Assembly (NCBI GenBank): GCA_019911965.1
Contig: JAIOJF010000038.1
Span: forward strand, 62,001-126,000
Direction of reading: 5' to 3'
Source of the DNA: Paracoccaceae bacterium
Lineage (GTDB): Bacteria > Pseudomonadota > Alphaproteobacteria > Rhodobacterales > Rhodobacteraceae
DNA length: 64,000 bases
Position numbers and translations under genes: made by a program. Of the stretch, positions 44,906 through 54,300 are shown in pieces. Each line of letters starts with the position of its first letter. The stretch's first letter is position 1. The notes below the pieces were generated by a model that was not told where the DNA came from, did no database searches, and saw only the letters and a list, made by a program, of their open reading frames with translations.

Positions 44906-45667
44906 ATGCGGATCGGGGTGATCGGCACCGGCGTGATTGCCTCGGCCGTGGTGGCAGGGATTGCCGGTGACGGGCATGAGATCGTGGTGTCGGAACGCAG
45001 CCGGGCACGCTCGGGCGATCTGGCGGCGCGGTTTGGCAATGTGCGCGTGGCGGGCAATCAGGCGGTGGTGGATGGATGCGATCTGGTGCTGGTGGCGCTG
45101 ATGGCGGATGCAGCGCCCGGGGTGCTGGCGGAGTTGAGTTTCCGCGACGGCCAGCGCGTGGCATCGCTGATGGCCGGGGTGCCTTTGGCCAATGTGGCGG
45201 CGATGGTTGCGCCCGCGAAGGCCGAGGCGATCCTGATCCCCTTTCCGGCCATCGCGGCGGGTGGCTCGCCGGTACTGGTCTGCCCGCCTTCGGACCTGCT
45301 GGCCGGGATTTTCGGGCGCAACAACCATGTGATCGGCGTGCCCAGCGAGGCGGATTTGACCCCCTACATGGCCGCTCAGGCGCTGCTGTCGCCGGTGGCG
45401 AAACTGCTGGACGAGGCAGCGGCGTGGATGGCCGAACGCACCGGCGACAGGGAAGGGGCGGAGCGATTCCTGCGCATCCTGATCGGCGGCGGCCTAGCTG
45501 CGGCCCCCTATGAGCGCGCGGGCGTGCTGGCGGCGATGCTGGGCGATCTGAACACCGAAGGCGGTTTCAACGCCGAATTGCGCCAGCATTTCGAGGCCGG
45601 CGGCGCATTCGATCTGCTGCGTGCCGGGCTGGACAAGCTGGAATCCCGGCAAGCTGGGGAGGCATGA
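44906..45667 (+). CDS. ProC-like NAD(P)-binding dehydrogenase
   Basis: A 253-aa protein with the pyrroline-5-carboxylate reductase/F420-dependent reductase fold: MRIGVIGTGVIASAVVAGIAGDGHEIVVSER, then VASLMAGVPLANVAAMV and a helical C-terminal half (LRILIGGGLAAAPYERAGVLAAMLGDLNTEGGFN). Two bases after the dgcA-like stop and overlapping the next start by four bases, it is tightly coupled. It could reduce or oxidise an imino intermediate made by the flanking flavoenzymes (inference); proline betaine degradation would need such a step. Confidence 0.8.
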   Translation: MRIGVIGTGVIASAVVAGIAGDGHEIVVSERSRARSGDLAARFGNVRVAGNQAVVDGCDLVLVALMADAAPGVLAELSFRDGQRVASLMAGVPLANVAAMVAPAKAEAILIPFPAIAAGGSPVLVCPPSDLLAGIFGRNNHVIGVPSEADLTPYMAAQALLSPVAKLLDEAAAWMAERTGDREGAERFLRILIGGGLAAAPYERAGVLAAMLGDLNTEGGFNAELRQHFEAGGAFDLLRAGLDKLESRQAGEA

Positions 45668-47643
45668 TGTTCAACCACATTTTCCAGCCGGTGCAACTGC
45701 GCCACAGGACGCTGAAAAACCGGGTGGTGTTCGGTGCCCATACCACCAACATGGCGAAGGATGGCCTGCCCTGGGAACAGCATATCGCCTATTACCGCGA
45801 ACGTGCGCTGGGCGGGGCGGCGATGATCGTGGTGGAGCCGATGCCGGTCCATGCCGCGGCGGTGCTGACGCAGGGCAATTTCCGCCATTCCAGCGACGAA
45901 GTGATCCCGCATTTCCGCAGGCTGGTCGAGGCCTCCAAGGTCGAGGGCGCGGTGATGATCCAGCAGCTTTACCATGTTGGGGCGCATGGCGACAGCGATC
46001 TGTCCTGGCATCCGCACTGGTCGCCCTCGGGCGGGCCAAGCTATCACGACAGCGACGGCAGCCACGCCATGAGCGAGGCCGAGATCGAGGCCACGATTGA
46101 CGGCTTCGTGCAGGCGGCGCGGCGCTGTCAGGCGGCGGGGTTTGACGGGGTCGAGGTCTGGGCGGCCTATCACGGTATGCTGGATCAGTTCTGGACGCCG
46201 TTTTCCAACCAGCGCGATGATCGCTGGGGCGGATCACTCGACAACCGCACCCGCATGTCGCGCGAGGTACTGCACCGTATTCGCAAGATGTGCGGCGAGG
46301 ATTTCATCGTCGGGCTGGCGATCAGCGATCAGCCGGACATCCCGGCGCATCTGAGCCGCGAGGCGCTGGCCGAGATCATCGCGCTGCATGACCGCGAAGG
46401 GGCGATGGATTACGTGACTGTCGGGTCGGGCAGTTATTTCGATTTCTACAAGCTGCTGCCGACGTTCCTGTACCCCGAAAAGCTGACCGCCGATCTGGCG
46501 GCAGAGCTGAAATCGGTAGTCGGGCAGGCGCTGATCACCTCGGAAAGCCATGTGAGGACGCCCGAGAATGCCGATCAGGTGATCGGCTCGGGCGCGGCGG
46601 ACCTCGTGTCGATCGTGCGCGGGCAGATCGCCGATCCGCATCTGGTGGCCAAGGCGCAGGCCGGGCGGGCGGAAGATATTCGCGGTTGTCTGTCATGCAA
46701 CCAGATGTGCTGGGGGCGGCGCTATCGCGATTACTGGATTTCCTGCCTGATCAACCCAAGCGCCGGGCGCGAATGGGAATGGGGCGGGGATCGGTTTACG
46801 CCGGCGGAAGTGGCGAAATCGGTGCTGGTGGTCGGTGGCGGCCCGGCGGGGCTGGAGGCCGCGCGGGTGGCCGCCGAGCGCGGGCACAAGGTGACGCTGG
46901 CGGAGGCCGGGCCTGATCTGGGCGGGCAGTTCCGGCTGGCGGGCCTGCAGCCAAGGCGCGGCCAGATCACCGATCTGATCGGCTGGTACGGGCGGCAACT
47001 GGATCGCCTCGGCGTGACGGTGCGGTACAATACCTATCTGGATGCTGAAGAGGTGGCGGCGTTCGATGCGGATGCGGTGGTGGTGGCCACCGGCTCGCAA
47101 CCTGCCGGCACGGGGTTCCAGAAGGCCTTGCCGCAGGTTGCGGAATTGGCGGGGTTTGCGGCGGGCGGCGTGGTGTCGCCCGAGGAGGTGCTGCGCCGCG
47201 AGGTCCGGTGCGGTGGCCGGGTGATCGTGTTCGACGAGGGCGGCAACTGGAAGGGCGGCGGCACCGCCTGGTGGCTGGCCGAGGCGGGGCATAAGGTGGT
47301 GCTGGTGACACCGGCCCCGATGGTCGGGTTCGAGCTGCAGCGAAGCGCCGCCGATCACCCGCTTCGCAAGGCGCTGGCGGCGCTGGGGGTCGAGGTGATG
47401 ACCGAAGCGGCGATTGCCGGCTGGCAGCCGGGTGCAGCGGAGGTGGTGAACCTGCTGACCGGGGCGGTTGCGTCGGTGGCGGCGGATACGCTGGTGATGG
47501 CATGCGTGAACCGGGCCGAAGCCGGGGTCTGGCAAGGGCTGGAAGGGCATGGCATCGCGACGCATTTGATCGGTGACGCAGCGGCCCCGAGGACCGCGGC
47601 GATGGCGATTCACGAGGGGCGCCGGATTGGCCTTGAATTATAG
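45664..47643 (+). CDS. NADH:flavin oxidoreductase (trimethylamine dehydrogenase/2,4-dienoyl-CoA reductase family)
   Basis: A 659-aa paralogue of the DgcA-like enzyme in the same operon. Old Yellow Enzyme barrel (MFNHIFQPVQLRHRTLKNRVVFGAHTTNM), complete Fe-S motif CLSCNQMC...C (residues ~345-365), and FAD/NAD part (VLVVGGGPAGLEAARVAAERGHKVTLAEAG). With all four cysteines it should hold a normal 4Fe-4S cluster. Members of this group demethylate methylamines or act on betaines; which substrate the pair takes is not determinable. Last gene of the operon. Confidence 0.87.
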   Translation: MMFNHIFQPVQLRHRTLKNRVVFGAHTTNMAKDGLPWEQHIAYYRERALGGAAMIVVEPMPVHAAAVLTQGNFRHSSDEVIPHFRRLVEASKVEGAVMIQQLYHVGAHGDSDLSWHPHWSPSGGPSYHDSDGSHAMSEAEIEATIDGFVQAARRCQAAGFDGVEVWAAYHGMLDQFWTPFSNQRDDRWGGSLDNRTRMSREVLHRIRKMCGEDFIVGLAISDQPDIPAHLSREALAEIIALHDREGAMDYVTVGSGSYFDFYKLLPTFLYPEKLTADLAAELKSVVGQALITSESHVRTPENADQVIGSGAADLVSIVRGQIADPHLVAKAQAGRAEDIRGCLSCNQMCWGRRYRDYWISCLINPSAGREWEWGGDRFTPAEVAKSVLVVGGGPAGLEAARVAAERGHKVTLAEAGPDLGGQFRLAGLQPRRGQITDLIGWYGRQLDRLGVTVRYNTYLDAEEVAAFDADAVVVATGSQPAGTGFQKALPQVAELAGFAAGGVVSPEEVLRREVRCGGRVIVFDEGGNWKGGGTAWWLAEAGHKVVLVTPAPMVGFELQRSAADHPLRKALAALGVEVMTEAAIAGWQPGAAEVVNLLTGAVASVAADTLVMACVNRAEAGVWQGLEGHGIATHLIGDAAAPRTAAMAIHEGRRIGLEL

Positions 47644-48148
47644 ACCTATACCGGGATGTGTTTGGAATTGTTAACAAATCGTAAACACCTTAGGTAGATT
47701 TTTAGCCATATTCATGCAACCTGAGCGAATATTTCGCTTGTGCGGCCGGATGGGCTGTGCGATCAATTGCGTGCAAGCAGCAGATGGTCCGCCGACCGGA
47801 GCAACACCACCCACCCCACCCCTCGCTCCCTTGCTTCCGGTCGGCGGCCACATCCCAAACCCGGGGTCTGGCCGGGCGTTCCGGTGCATCCGCGCAATCG
47901 GGTGTCCTGTGCGACGAGAGGCAACCTCAAGACGCTGCATATGGCGGCCTGGGGACCGGTCAATCCTCACCGCGACTGCGTCGGGTGTTTGCACGCGGTA
48001 TTCCTTGAAACTCTGGCCATCCGTAACGCCGCACCGAGCGCCATTGCCTACATACCCTCTTGCGCATCGGGTGCGGTTCTTGCGATAAACCGGCCAGCAA
48101 TTGCGGCCCGGCGGCGTGCCGGACCGCGCCAGACTTCGGAGAGATACC
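47644..48148. other. 505-bp gene-free region with long hairpin
   Basis: Starts AT-rich (AATTGTTAACAAATCGTAAAC, one base off the CtrA site TTAA-N7-TTAA near 47675-47690), then a long imperfect hairpin at 47786-47849, then GC-rich sequence without plausible genes up to the ribosome site of the NDUFS4-like gene. Overlapping frames on both strands lack starts, codon bias and recognisable protein patterns. Confidence 0.6.
47786..47849. repeat. Long hairpin with C-rich loop
   Basis: Arms CCGCCGACCGGA / TCCGGTCGGCGG are perfect over 12 bp and are extended by GCAA/TTGC and GG/CC with one bulge on each side, about 18 bp in all. The 26-nt loop is almost only C and A on the plus strand (CACCCACCCCACCCC) and is therefore G-tract-rich on the minus strand. 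Confidence 0.65.
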
Positions 48149-48460
48149 ATGCCCGCCCGTATCTATCAGCCCGCCCGCAACGCCATGCAATCGGGACAGG
48201 CCAAGACCCGCGACTGGATACTGGAATTTGCCCCTGCCGAGGCGCGGCGGATTGATCCGCTGATGGGCTGGACCTCGTCCGGCGACATGTCGAGCCAGGT
48301 GCGCCTGACCTTCGACAGCCGCGAGGCGGCAGAGAAATACGCGCGCGAGCATGGGCTGGACTATACGGTGACCAGGCCGCACAGCCGCCGTCCGGTCATT
48401 CGCAAGGGCGGTTACGGCGATAATTTCGCCACCAACCGGCGCACCGTCTGGACCCATTGA
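48149..48460 (+). CDS. NDUFS4-like NADH dehydrogenase (complex I) accessory subunit
   Basis: A 103-aa homologue of the mitochondrial complex I subunit NDUFS4 (ETC complex I subunit family): [70 protein letters not shown] and the C-terminal [13 protein letters not shown]. Alphaproteobacteria carry it away from the main nuo operon, as here. CGGAGAG precedes ATG 48149. Confidence 0.93.
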   Translation: MPARIYQPARNAMQSGQAKTRDWILEFAPAEARRIDPLMGWTSSGDMSSQVRLTFDSREAAEKYAREHGLDYTVTRPHSRRPVIRKGGYGDNFATNRRTVWTH

Positions 48461-48632
48461 GGGTAACCGCATAAGGTTGCCGCTGGCCCGAAGTTTCACT
48501 GTTTTCCCTGATTTCGACCGACATGCGCGCCAAGGCTTGCATGAATCGCTGACCCGTTCGACACTACCCCTATCCCGAATCCAGCCCGCCAAAGCAGGTA
48601 ACCGGTATTTTCCGCCGGGACAGGAGGACCAG

Positions 48633-51317
48633 ATGAAGCCGTTTTTAGTGCGCCTGTTTGTTGCGGTTACGATTGTTGCTGCGGCTGTGCATCCGGCACT
48701 TTCCGATGAGGCGGCGTGCCGCGATACTGACAATGCAGATGCGGCCGCGGCCTGTTCGGCGCTGTTGAACGATGCGCCCGGACGGGCGGCGGAGTGGTAT
48801 GCCCTGCGCGGTGCCGCGTTGTTGCGGGCAGGCGATGCCGGTGCGGCGCGGGCCGATCTGGACCGGGCGATCGGGCTTGATCCGGTGTCGGGCCGGGCCT
48901 ACGGCATTCGGGCGCGGGCGCTGCTGGCGATGGGCGACATGTCCGGGGCCGAGGCCGATGCCGGGTTCGCGGTAGCGCTGGCCCCTGAGGATTACCAAGT
49001 CTACCTGGCCCATGCGGCGGTGATGCAGGCCATCGGCGCGACCGAGGCCGCCGCCCGCAGTTTCGAGCAGGCGGCATCATTGGCCCCTGACGCGGCGGCA
49101 AGAGCCGAGGTTGCGCGGGCGCAATTGGGCGATGCGGCGGCGGACCCGGCAGAGCCTGATCAGGTAGAGACCGTGCAACCGGACCCAGACCCGGCGCCGG
49201 ATCGGGCTTCTGATCCGGCACCGGCCAGCGGGCAGGAAGTCGCGTTCTGGCAATCGGTCAAGGACAGCACCCATCCCGAGGAACTGCAATCCTATCTCGA
49301 TGCCTATCCCGATGGCACATTTGCGGCTTTGGCGCGCATTCGTCTGAACCGGCTGCGCACCACGGGCGGTACCTTCGGCGATGTCGCTTCGGGTGATCCT
49401 GAAACCTCGGATCTGGTGCGTGCCTGCGACCAGATCACGCAGGAGGCGGACGATGCGGATGCGCCGGAACACATTGCCTGGGACCTCGCGGGCAAACTGG
49501 CTGCGGCACCGGCGATTTCGCGCTGTCAGGCGGCGGTGGATGCCTATCCGCGCCATGCGCGCAGCATCTACAATCTTGGCCGCGCCCAGCATCGCGCCGG
49601 TAATATCGACGAGGCCACCGCGTCCTACAAGGCGGCGGCGGATGGCGGGCATGTCCGCGCCCTGCGCGATCTGGGGTTTTTCCATTCCACCGGCGGGCAG
49701 GGACCGACCGATCCCGAAATGGCGGTGCGCTACTTCGTGCGTGCCGCGATTGCGGGCGATCTGATCTCGCAACTGGAGGCGGCGAAACGCTACCGCGATG
49801 CCGAGGGCGTGGACGAGGATGTCGATCAGTCGAACCGCTGGTATCGCGCCGCCGCCGAGGCGGGCGATGTGCTGGCGCAGCTTGAAATGGGGCTGATCCA
49901 CATGAACGGGCGGGGCGTTGCGACCAATGATGCCGAGGCGGTTCACTGGTTCAGCCGCGCTGCCGAGGCCGGCAATGCGCGGGCGGCGGTCAACCTCGGA
50001 TGGTTATACGAGACCGGACGGGGCGTGGCAGCCAACGATGTCGAGGCGGCGCGTTGGTATCGCTTTGCCGCCGAACGCGGCGATGCCACGGCAGCGGGCA
50101 ATCTGGGCTGGTTCTACGAAAAAGGGCTGGGCGTCGCACAGGATTACGTGCAGGCGGCATCCTGGTATCGCCGGGCCGCCGATCTGGGGCTGGCGCGCGG
50201 GCAGAACAATCTGGGCTGGCTGTATCTGAAGGGCCTGGGCGTTGCCCAGGACGATACCGCGGCGGTGCTGTGGATGCAGAAGGCGGCGGATCAGGGCTAT
50301 GCCTCGGCGCAGTTGAATCTGGGCTGGATGTATGAGCGCGGTCGCGGCCTTGTGCAAAGCGATGAACAGGCGGTGGCCTGGTATCGCCGCGCCGCCGATC
50401 AGGGCAATGCGCAGGCAGAATCCAACCTGGGCTGGATGTACGAGAACGGCCGCGGCGTGGTGCAGAGCGATGCCGAAGCCGTGTTCTGGTACAGCAAGGC
50501 CGCGGCGAGGGGCCTGGCCTCGGGGCAGACCAATATGGGCTGGATGGCCGAGAAAGGCCGGGGCATGGCGCAGAGCTATTCCGTGGCGGCGGACTGGTAT
50601 CGCAAGGCGGCGGATCAGGGCCATGCGCGTGCCCAGACCAATCTGGGCTGGCTTTATGAAAAAGGCTATGGCGTGGCGCAGGACGATTTCGAGGCGGTGC
50701 GCTGGTATCGCGCCGCAGCCGAACAGGGCCTTGCCCGGGCGCAGAATAACCTTGGCTGGATGTACGAGGTCGGGCGCGGGGTTGCCAAGGACAAGGCAGA
50801 AGCGGTGATCTGGTATCGCTCGGCTGCCGATCAGGGCGATGAGCAGGCGCAATCCAACCTGGCCTATATGTACGATCACGGCCAGGGCGTGGCCGAGGAT
50901 GATGCCAGGGCGCTGGCGCTGTACCTGAAGGCCGCCGATCAGGGCCATGCCCGTGGGCAGGCCGAGGCCGGGCGGATGTATCTGCTGGGCGACGGGGCAA
51001 GCAAGGACGTGGCGCGGGCGCTGCAACTGATCCAGCAATCGGCGCGGCAGGATCACGGACCGGCCTTCACCTATCTGGGCTATCTCTATGAAAACGAGGC
51101 GGCCTATTACAGCGCCGAACGCGCGGCGGATGCCTATTTCCGGTCTCTGTCGCTGGGCGAGGATTTCGCCGCCGACCGGCGCGGCAGCGCCTGGGATCGT
51201 GGCGTGGCGCAGGAAATGCAGCGGCTGCTGAAACGCGAGGGCTATTACAATGGCAGCATTGATGGCGTGATCGGGCGCGGTACGATTTCGGCGATGCGGG
51301 CGCTGTGCCGCTGCTGA
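48633..51317 (+). CDS. Exported SEL1-repeat protein with peptidoglycan-binding-like end (894 aa)
   Basis: Signal peptide MKPFLVRLFVAVTIVAAAVHPALSD is followed by TPR-like repeats (~30-150), a Pro/Asp-rich linker, a linker domain (~195-330) and about 13 SEL1 repeats (~335-800) of 36 residues with the consensus AxAQxNLGWxYExGxGVAQDxxxAxxWYRxAADQG. The last ~45 residues (EMQRLLKREGYYNGSIDGVIGRGTISAMRAL) match the peptidoglycan_binding_1 fold. AGGAGG before ATG 48633 sets the start; the longer frame to 48477 has no signal peptide. SEL1 arrays bind other proteins. It is followed 33 bp later by the giant gene; both are exported, so they may act together at the cell wall. Confidence 0.9.
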   Translation: MKPFLVRLFVAVTIVAAAVHPALSDEAACRDTDNADAAAACSALLNDAPGRAAEWYALRGAALLRAGDAGAARADLDRAIGLDPVSGRAYGIRARALLAMGDMSGAEADAGFAVALAPEDYQVYLAHAAVMQAIGATEAAARSFEQAASLAPDAAARAEVARAQLGDAAADPAEPDQVETVQPDPDPAPDRASDPAPASGQEVAFWQSVKDSTHPEELQSYLDAYPDGTFAALARIRLNRLRTTGGTFGDVASGDPETSDLVRACDQITQEADDADAPEHIAWDLAGKLAAAPAISRCQAAVDAYPRHARSIYNLGRAQHRAGNIDEATASYKAAADGGHVRALRDLGFFHSTGGQGPTDPEMAVRYFVRAAIAGDLISQLEAAKRYRDAEGVDEDVDQSNRWYRAAAEAGDVLAQLEMGLIHMNGRGVATNDAEAVHWFSRAAEAGNARAAVNLGWLYETGRGVAANDVEAARWYRFAAERGDATAAGNLGWFYEKGLGVAQDYVQAASWYRRAADLGLARGQNNLGWLYLKGLGVAQDDTAAVLWMQKAADQGYASAQLNLGWMYERGRGLVQSDEQAVAWYRRAADQGNAQAESNLGWMYENGRGVVQSDAEAVFWYSKAAARGLASGQTNMGWMAEKGRGMAQSYSVAADWYRKAADQGHARAQTNLGWLYEKGYGVAQDDFEAVRWYRAAAEQGLARAQNNLGWMYEVGRGVAKDKAEAVIWYRSAADQGDEQAQSNLAYMYDHGQGVAEDDARALALYLKAADQGHARGQAEAGRMYLLGDGASKDVARALQLIQQSARQDHGPAFTYLGYLYENEAAYYSAERAADAYFRSLSLGEDFAADRRGSAWDRGVAQEMQRLLKREGYYNGSIDGVIGRGTISAMRALCRC

Positions 51318-51350
51318 TTTGATCGGTGATGAGGTGAAAACGGGAGGCGG

Positions 51351-54300
51351 ATGATGCGCAGCCGGATTGCAGCAGGGGCCATGCGGATGCTGGCAATGGT
51401 CCTGCTGGCGCTGGTGTTTCTGCCCAACGCGCCCCGCGCCGACGAGGCGGCCTACGAGATTTTCCGCCCGATTGCGCCGCGCCCCGCCACCGATTGGGCC
51501 GCTGCCCTGCAGGCCGCCGGCGTGCTGGACGAGGGCAAGGGGCTGGACAGCCTCAGCGCGGACAAGCGGGCGGCCTTGGCGGCGCTTGATGCAGCATCAG
51601 CAGCCCCGTCAATGGCGACGGCGGTGGGGCTGCTGGGGCATTTCAACACCTTCGCCAAGGATGAGAACAACGATTTCCGGCTGGCGCTGATAGGCGCCGC
51701 GAAGCCCCTGTTCCTGATGGCCGATGCGGCGCGCTATGAATTGGTGCTGGCCACCAACAAGCGTATTCAGGGCCAGGAAAAGCGGCGCGGCAAGGAACGC
51801 GGCATTGCGGTATCGCTGCGGGTGGGATCGACCGGCAAGCGGTTTGCCCAGTGGCAGCAATGGGTCGCTGCCGGGCGGCCGACGGACAAGACATGGGATT
51901 TCATTGATCCCAACAGCGGTGCGAAGACTTCGTTTCTGGGCATGCCTGCGGATGCCGCCTTCCTCGATGCCAAGCTGTTTCGCAGCGATGACGATGTCAC
52001 CAACTGGGCCACCAAGGCGATGCGTCTGGCCGATCCTTCCGCCAATGAAAGCCTGAACGGCGCTCGAGCCGCGCGCGTGTTCACTGCCATCACCGCCGAG
52101 ATACTGGCGCAATACCCCGACGCGTTCCGGGACGCGGCTTTGGTCGGGCGGATGGCGGTTTCACCGGATGAAATGAAGGTGGAATTCCTGTCGCCGACAC
52201 AGGCGGTCAGGATCATGGCTTCCAAGCTGGAACGCACTTCGCGCGGCTGGGGCACGCCGATTGAACTGTCGGAAAAGGTGCATTTCCTGGGCGAATGGAT
52301 CCTGTCGGACCTGGAGAAATACAACGGGCTCTATTCCGAGGAACAGCTTCACGCCTGGGGCATGAAGGCGGGGTACGTGACCGAGGACGTGGCCAATCCG
52401 CTGGCCGCCGGATCGTCGAAAAGCTACGCCGAATCAGCGACATCCGGTGCGTTGCAACCGATTACCGGCGCAGATGTCTTCCCGCAGGGCGTGAAGGATC
52501 CGTTCGGCTGGATGGCGACGAATTACCGGCAGATTTTCGTCACCCACAAGGGCGATCTGGAGTCGGTAGCCAAATATACCGAGCGGATGATCGACTGGTG
52601 GACCAACGTCAATCTGAGCGAGGCCGAGTTGCGCGCAATCGGTGGCGAGGTGCCTGGATATGCCGATATCGCGGGTGATTTCGATGCGCTGAAAGCCTTG
52701 GCCAAGGCGATCCGCAATGCCGACAGCGATGCCGCAAAAGTGGCGGCAATCGAACGCGCCGGTGGCGGCGATGCGGCTTTGGCCAGGCTGAAGGGTTTGA
52801 ACGAGATGATGATGTTTGCCGGCCAGCGCAAGCATCTGCAACAGGCCGGCGAGGCGTTGACGAAAATCCTGCAGGCCGATGTGGCGGGCCGCCCCGCCGA
52901 GGACCGTTCGCTGAAGCCGTTGACACTGGAAGATATTCTGGACCGCGCCGCAGAGGCGCGAAATTCCGGTGCGGGCGCGGACGAGCCGCATCGGGCCTTT
53001 GAAACGGTGATCGACGCCTTTGCCAGCGGCTATGCCAACCTGCCCGAGGACCTGGCGAAGGTCATGGCCGCCGATATCGCCGGGTTTGTCGAGGCCGATC
53101 TGGCACGCGCCGAGGGGGCCGGGCTGATCAGCGCGGAAATACGCATGGCCGTTCTGCCGGCGCTGATCGAGGGCGCGACACGGGCGCGGGCCGTCGGCAC
53201 CTCGATGCAGGCGGATGCGATGGGGCTGGCGAGTTTTGCCAAGCTGGCGAAATCCGATCTGGGCCGCGCGATCAGCGGCCATCTGGCGGCGCTGAACCAG
53301 CCCGATCTGAACGGTTATCTGTTGTCGCTGCAAAGGGGCGGCATCAGGCGACAGATGGCGCTGTTGCTGCCGGGCGGGGTGGACGGCAGGGGCTGGCCGG
53401 GGATCGAGATGGTCGATATCATCTCACGCCCCGCCGATGTCGGGCGCGATCTGAAGCGGATCATGTGGCTGGGCCAGACCTTGGGCTGGTCGGAACAGAA
53501 CATGGCACGCCGGATGGCGGCCTATTTCAACGGGCCGGACTACCTTCAGCCACTGGCGCCGGGCGAAGAGGGCACGGCCAGCCGCAGTTTTGCCGATACC
53601 GCGATGGAGGCGTATCTGGCCTTCGTGCGGATGTTCGATCGTGCCCGGGGCGCGGTGTATGTGGTGCCCTATATCGATGCGGATGGCGTGGAGCGGCAGG
53701 TGCAGATCGCCGGTTCGCAATTTGCCGACGCGGAAATCAACATGGGCTTCATCGTGTTCCAGCAGACCATGCGCGGGGCGGAAACCGCGACGCGCCTGTG
53801 GGGGATCAAGGGCGATATCGAAAGCCTGTGGAAATTCTCGACCACGCTGCACAGCCTGGCGGTGGGGCCTGCCGACATGGATCACGCGGCTCGCGCCAAG
53901 GCGCTGGCGACGCTGGCGGCCGAGGCCTATGGCGGGTTTACCGGGCTGGCCGAGAAGTTTGCCTCGGATGAATGGCAAAAGACGCTGGAGCGCCATATCG
54001 GCAAGGACAGCCTGATCCTGGGTAAGGCGGGCGGCACCATCACCGCGATGCTGCAAACCGCCGATGATGTGATGCAGACGCCCGAGGCGCAACAGGCGGT
54101 GTTCGGGGCGATGGTCAAGGATTTGCTGATCCTGTGGAATCCGCATGTCGCGACATTGATGGCGGTGCATTCGATGTACTCCGCCGGGCAGGCCTATATC
54201 GTCAACAAGGGGGCGAAGCAGGATTTTGTCGATCTTCTGGCCAAGAACGGCGAATGGGACTTCCCCGCCGATGGCTCGCCGCCGGTGCTGAAAAGCATTC

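Noticed and set aside
42771-45164. 797-codon minus-strand open frame
   Set aside because: Antisense to the DgcA-like gene; no domain and reversed-gene composition.
47671-48150. 159-codon minus-strand open frame in the gap
   Set aside because: No ribosome site, poor composition, and it crosses the long hairpin.
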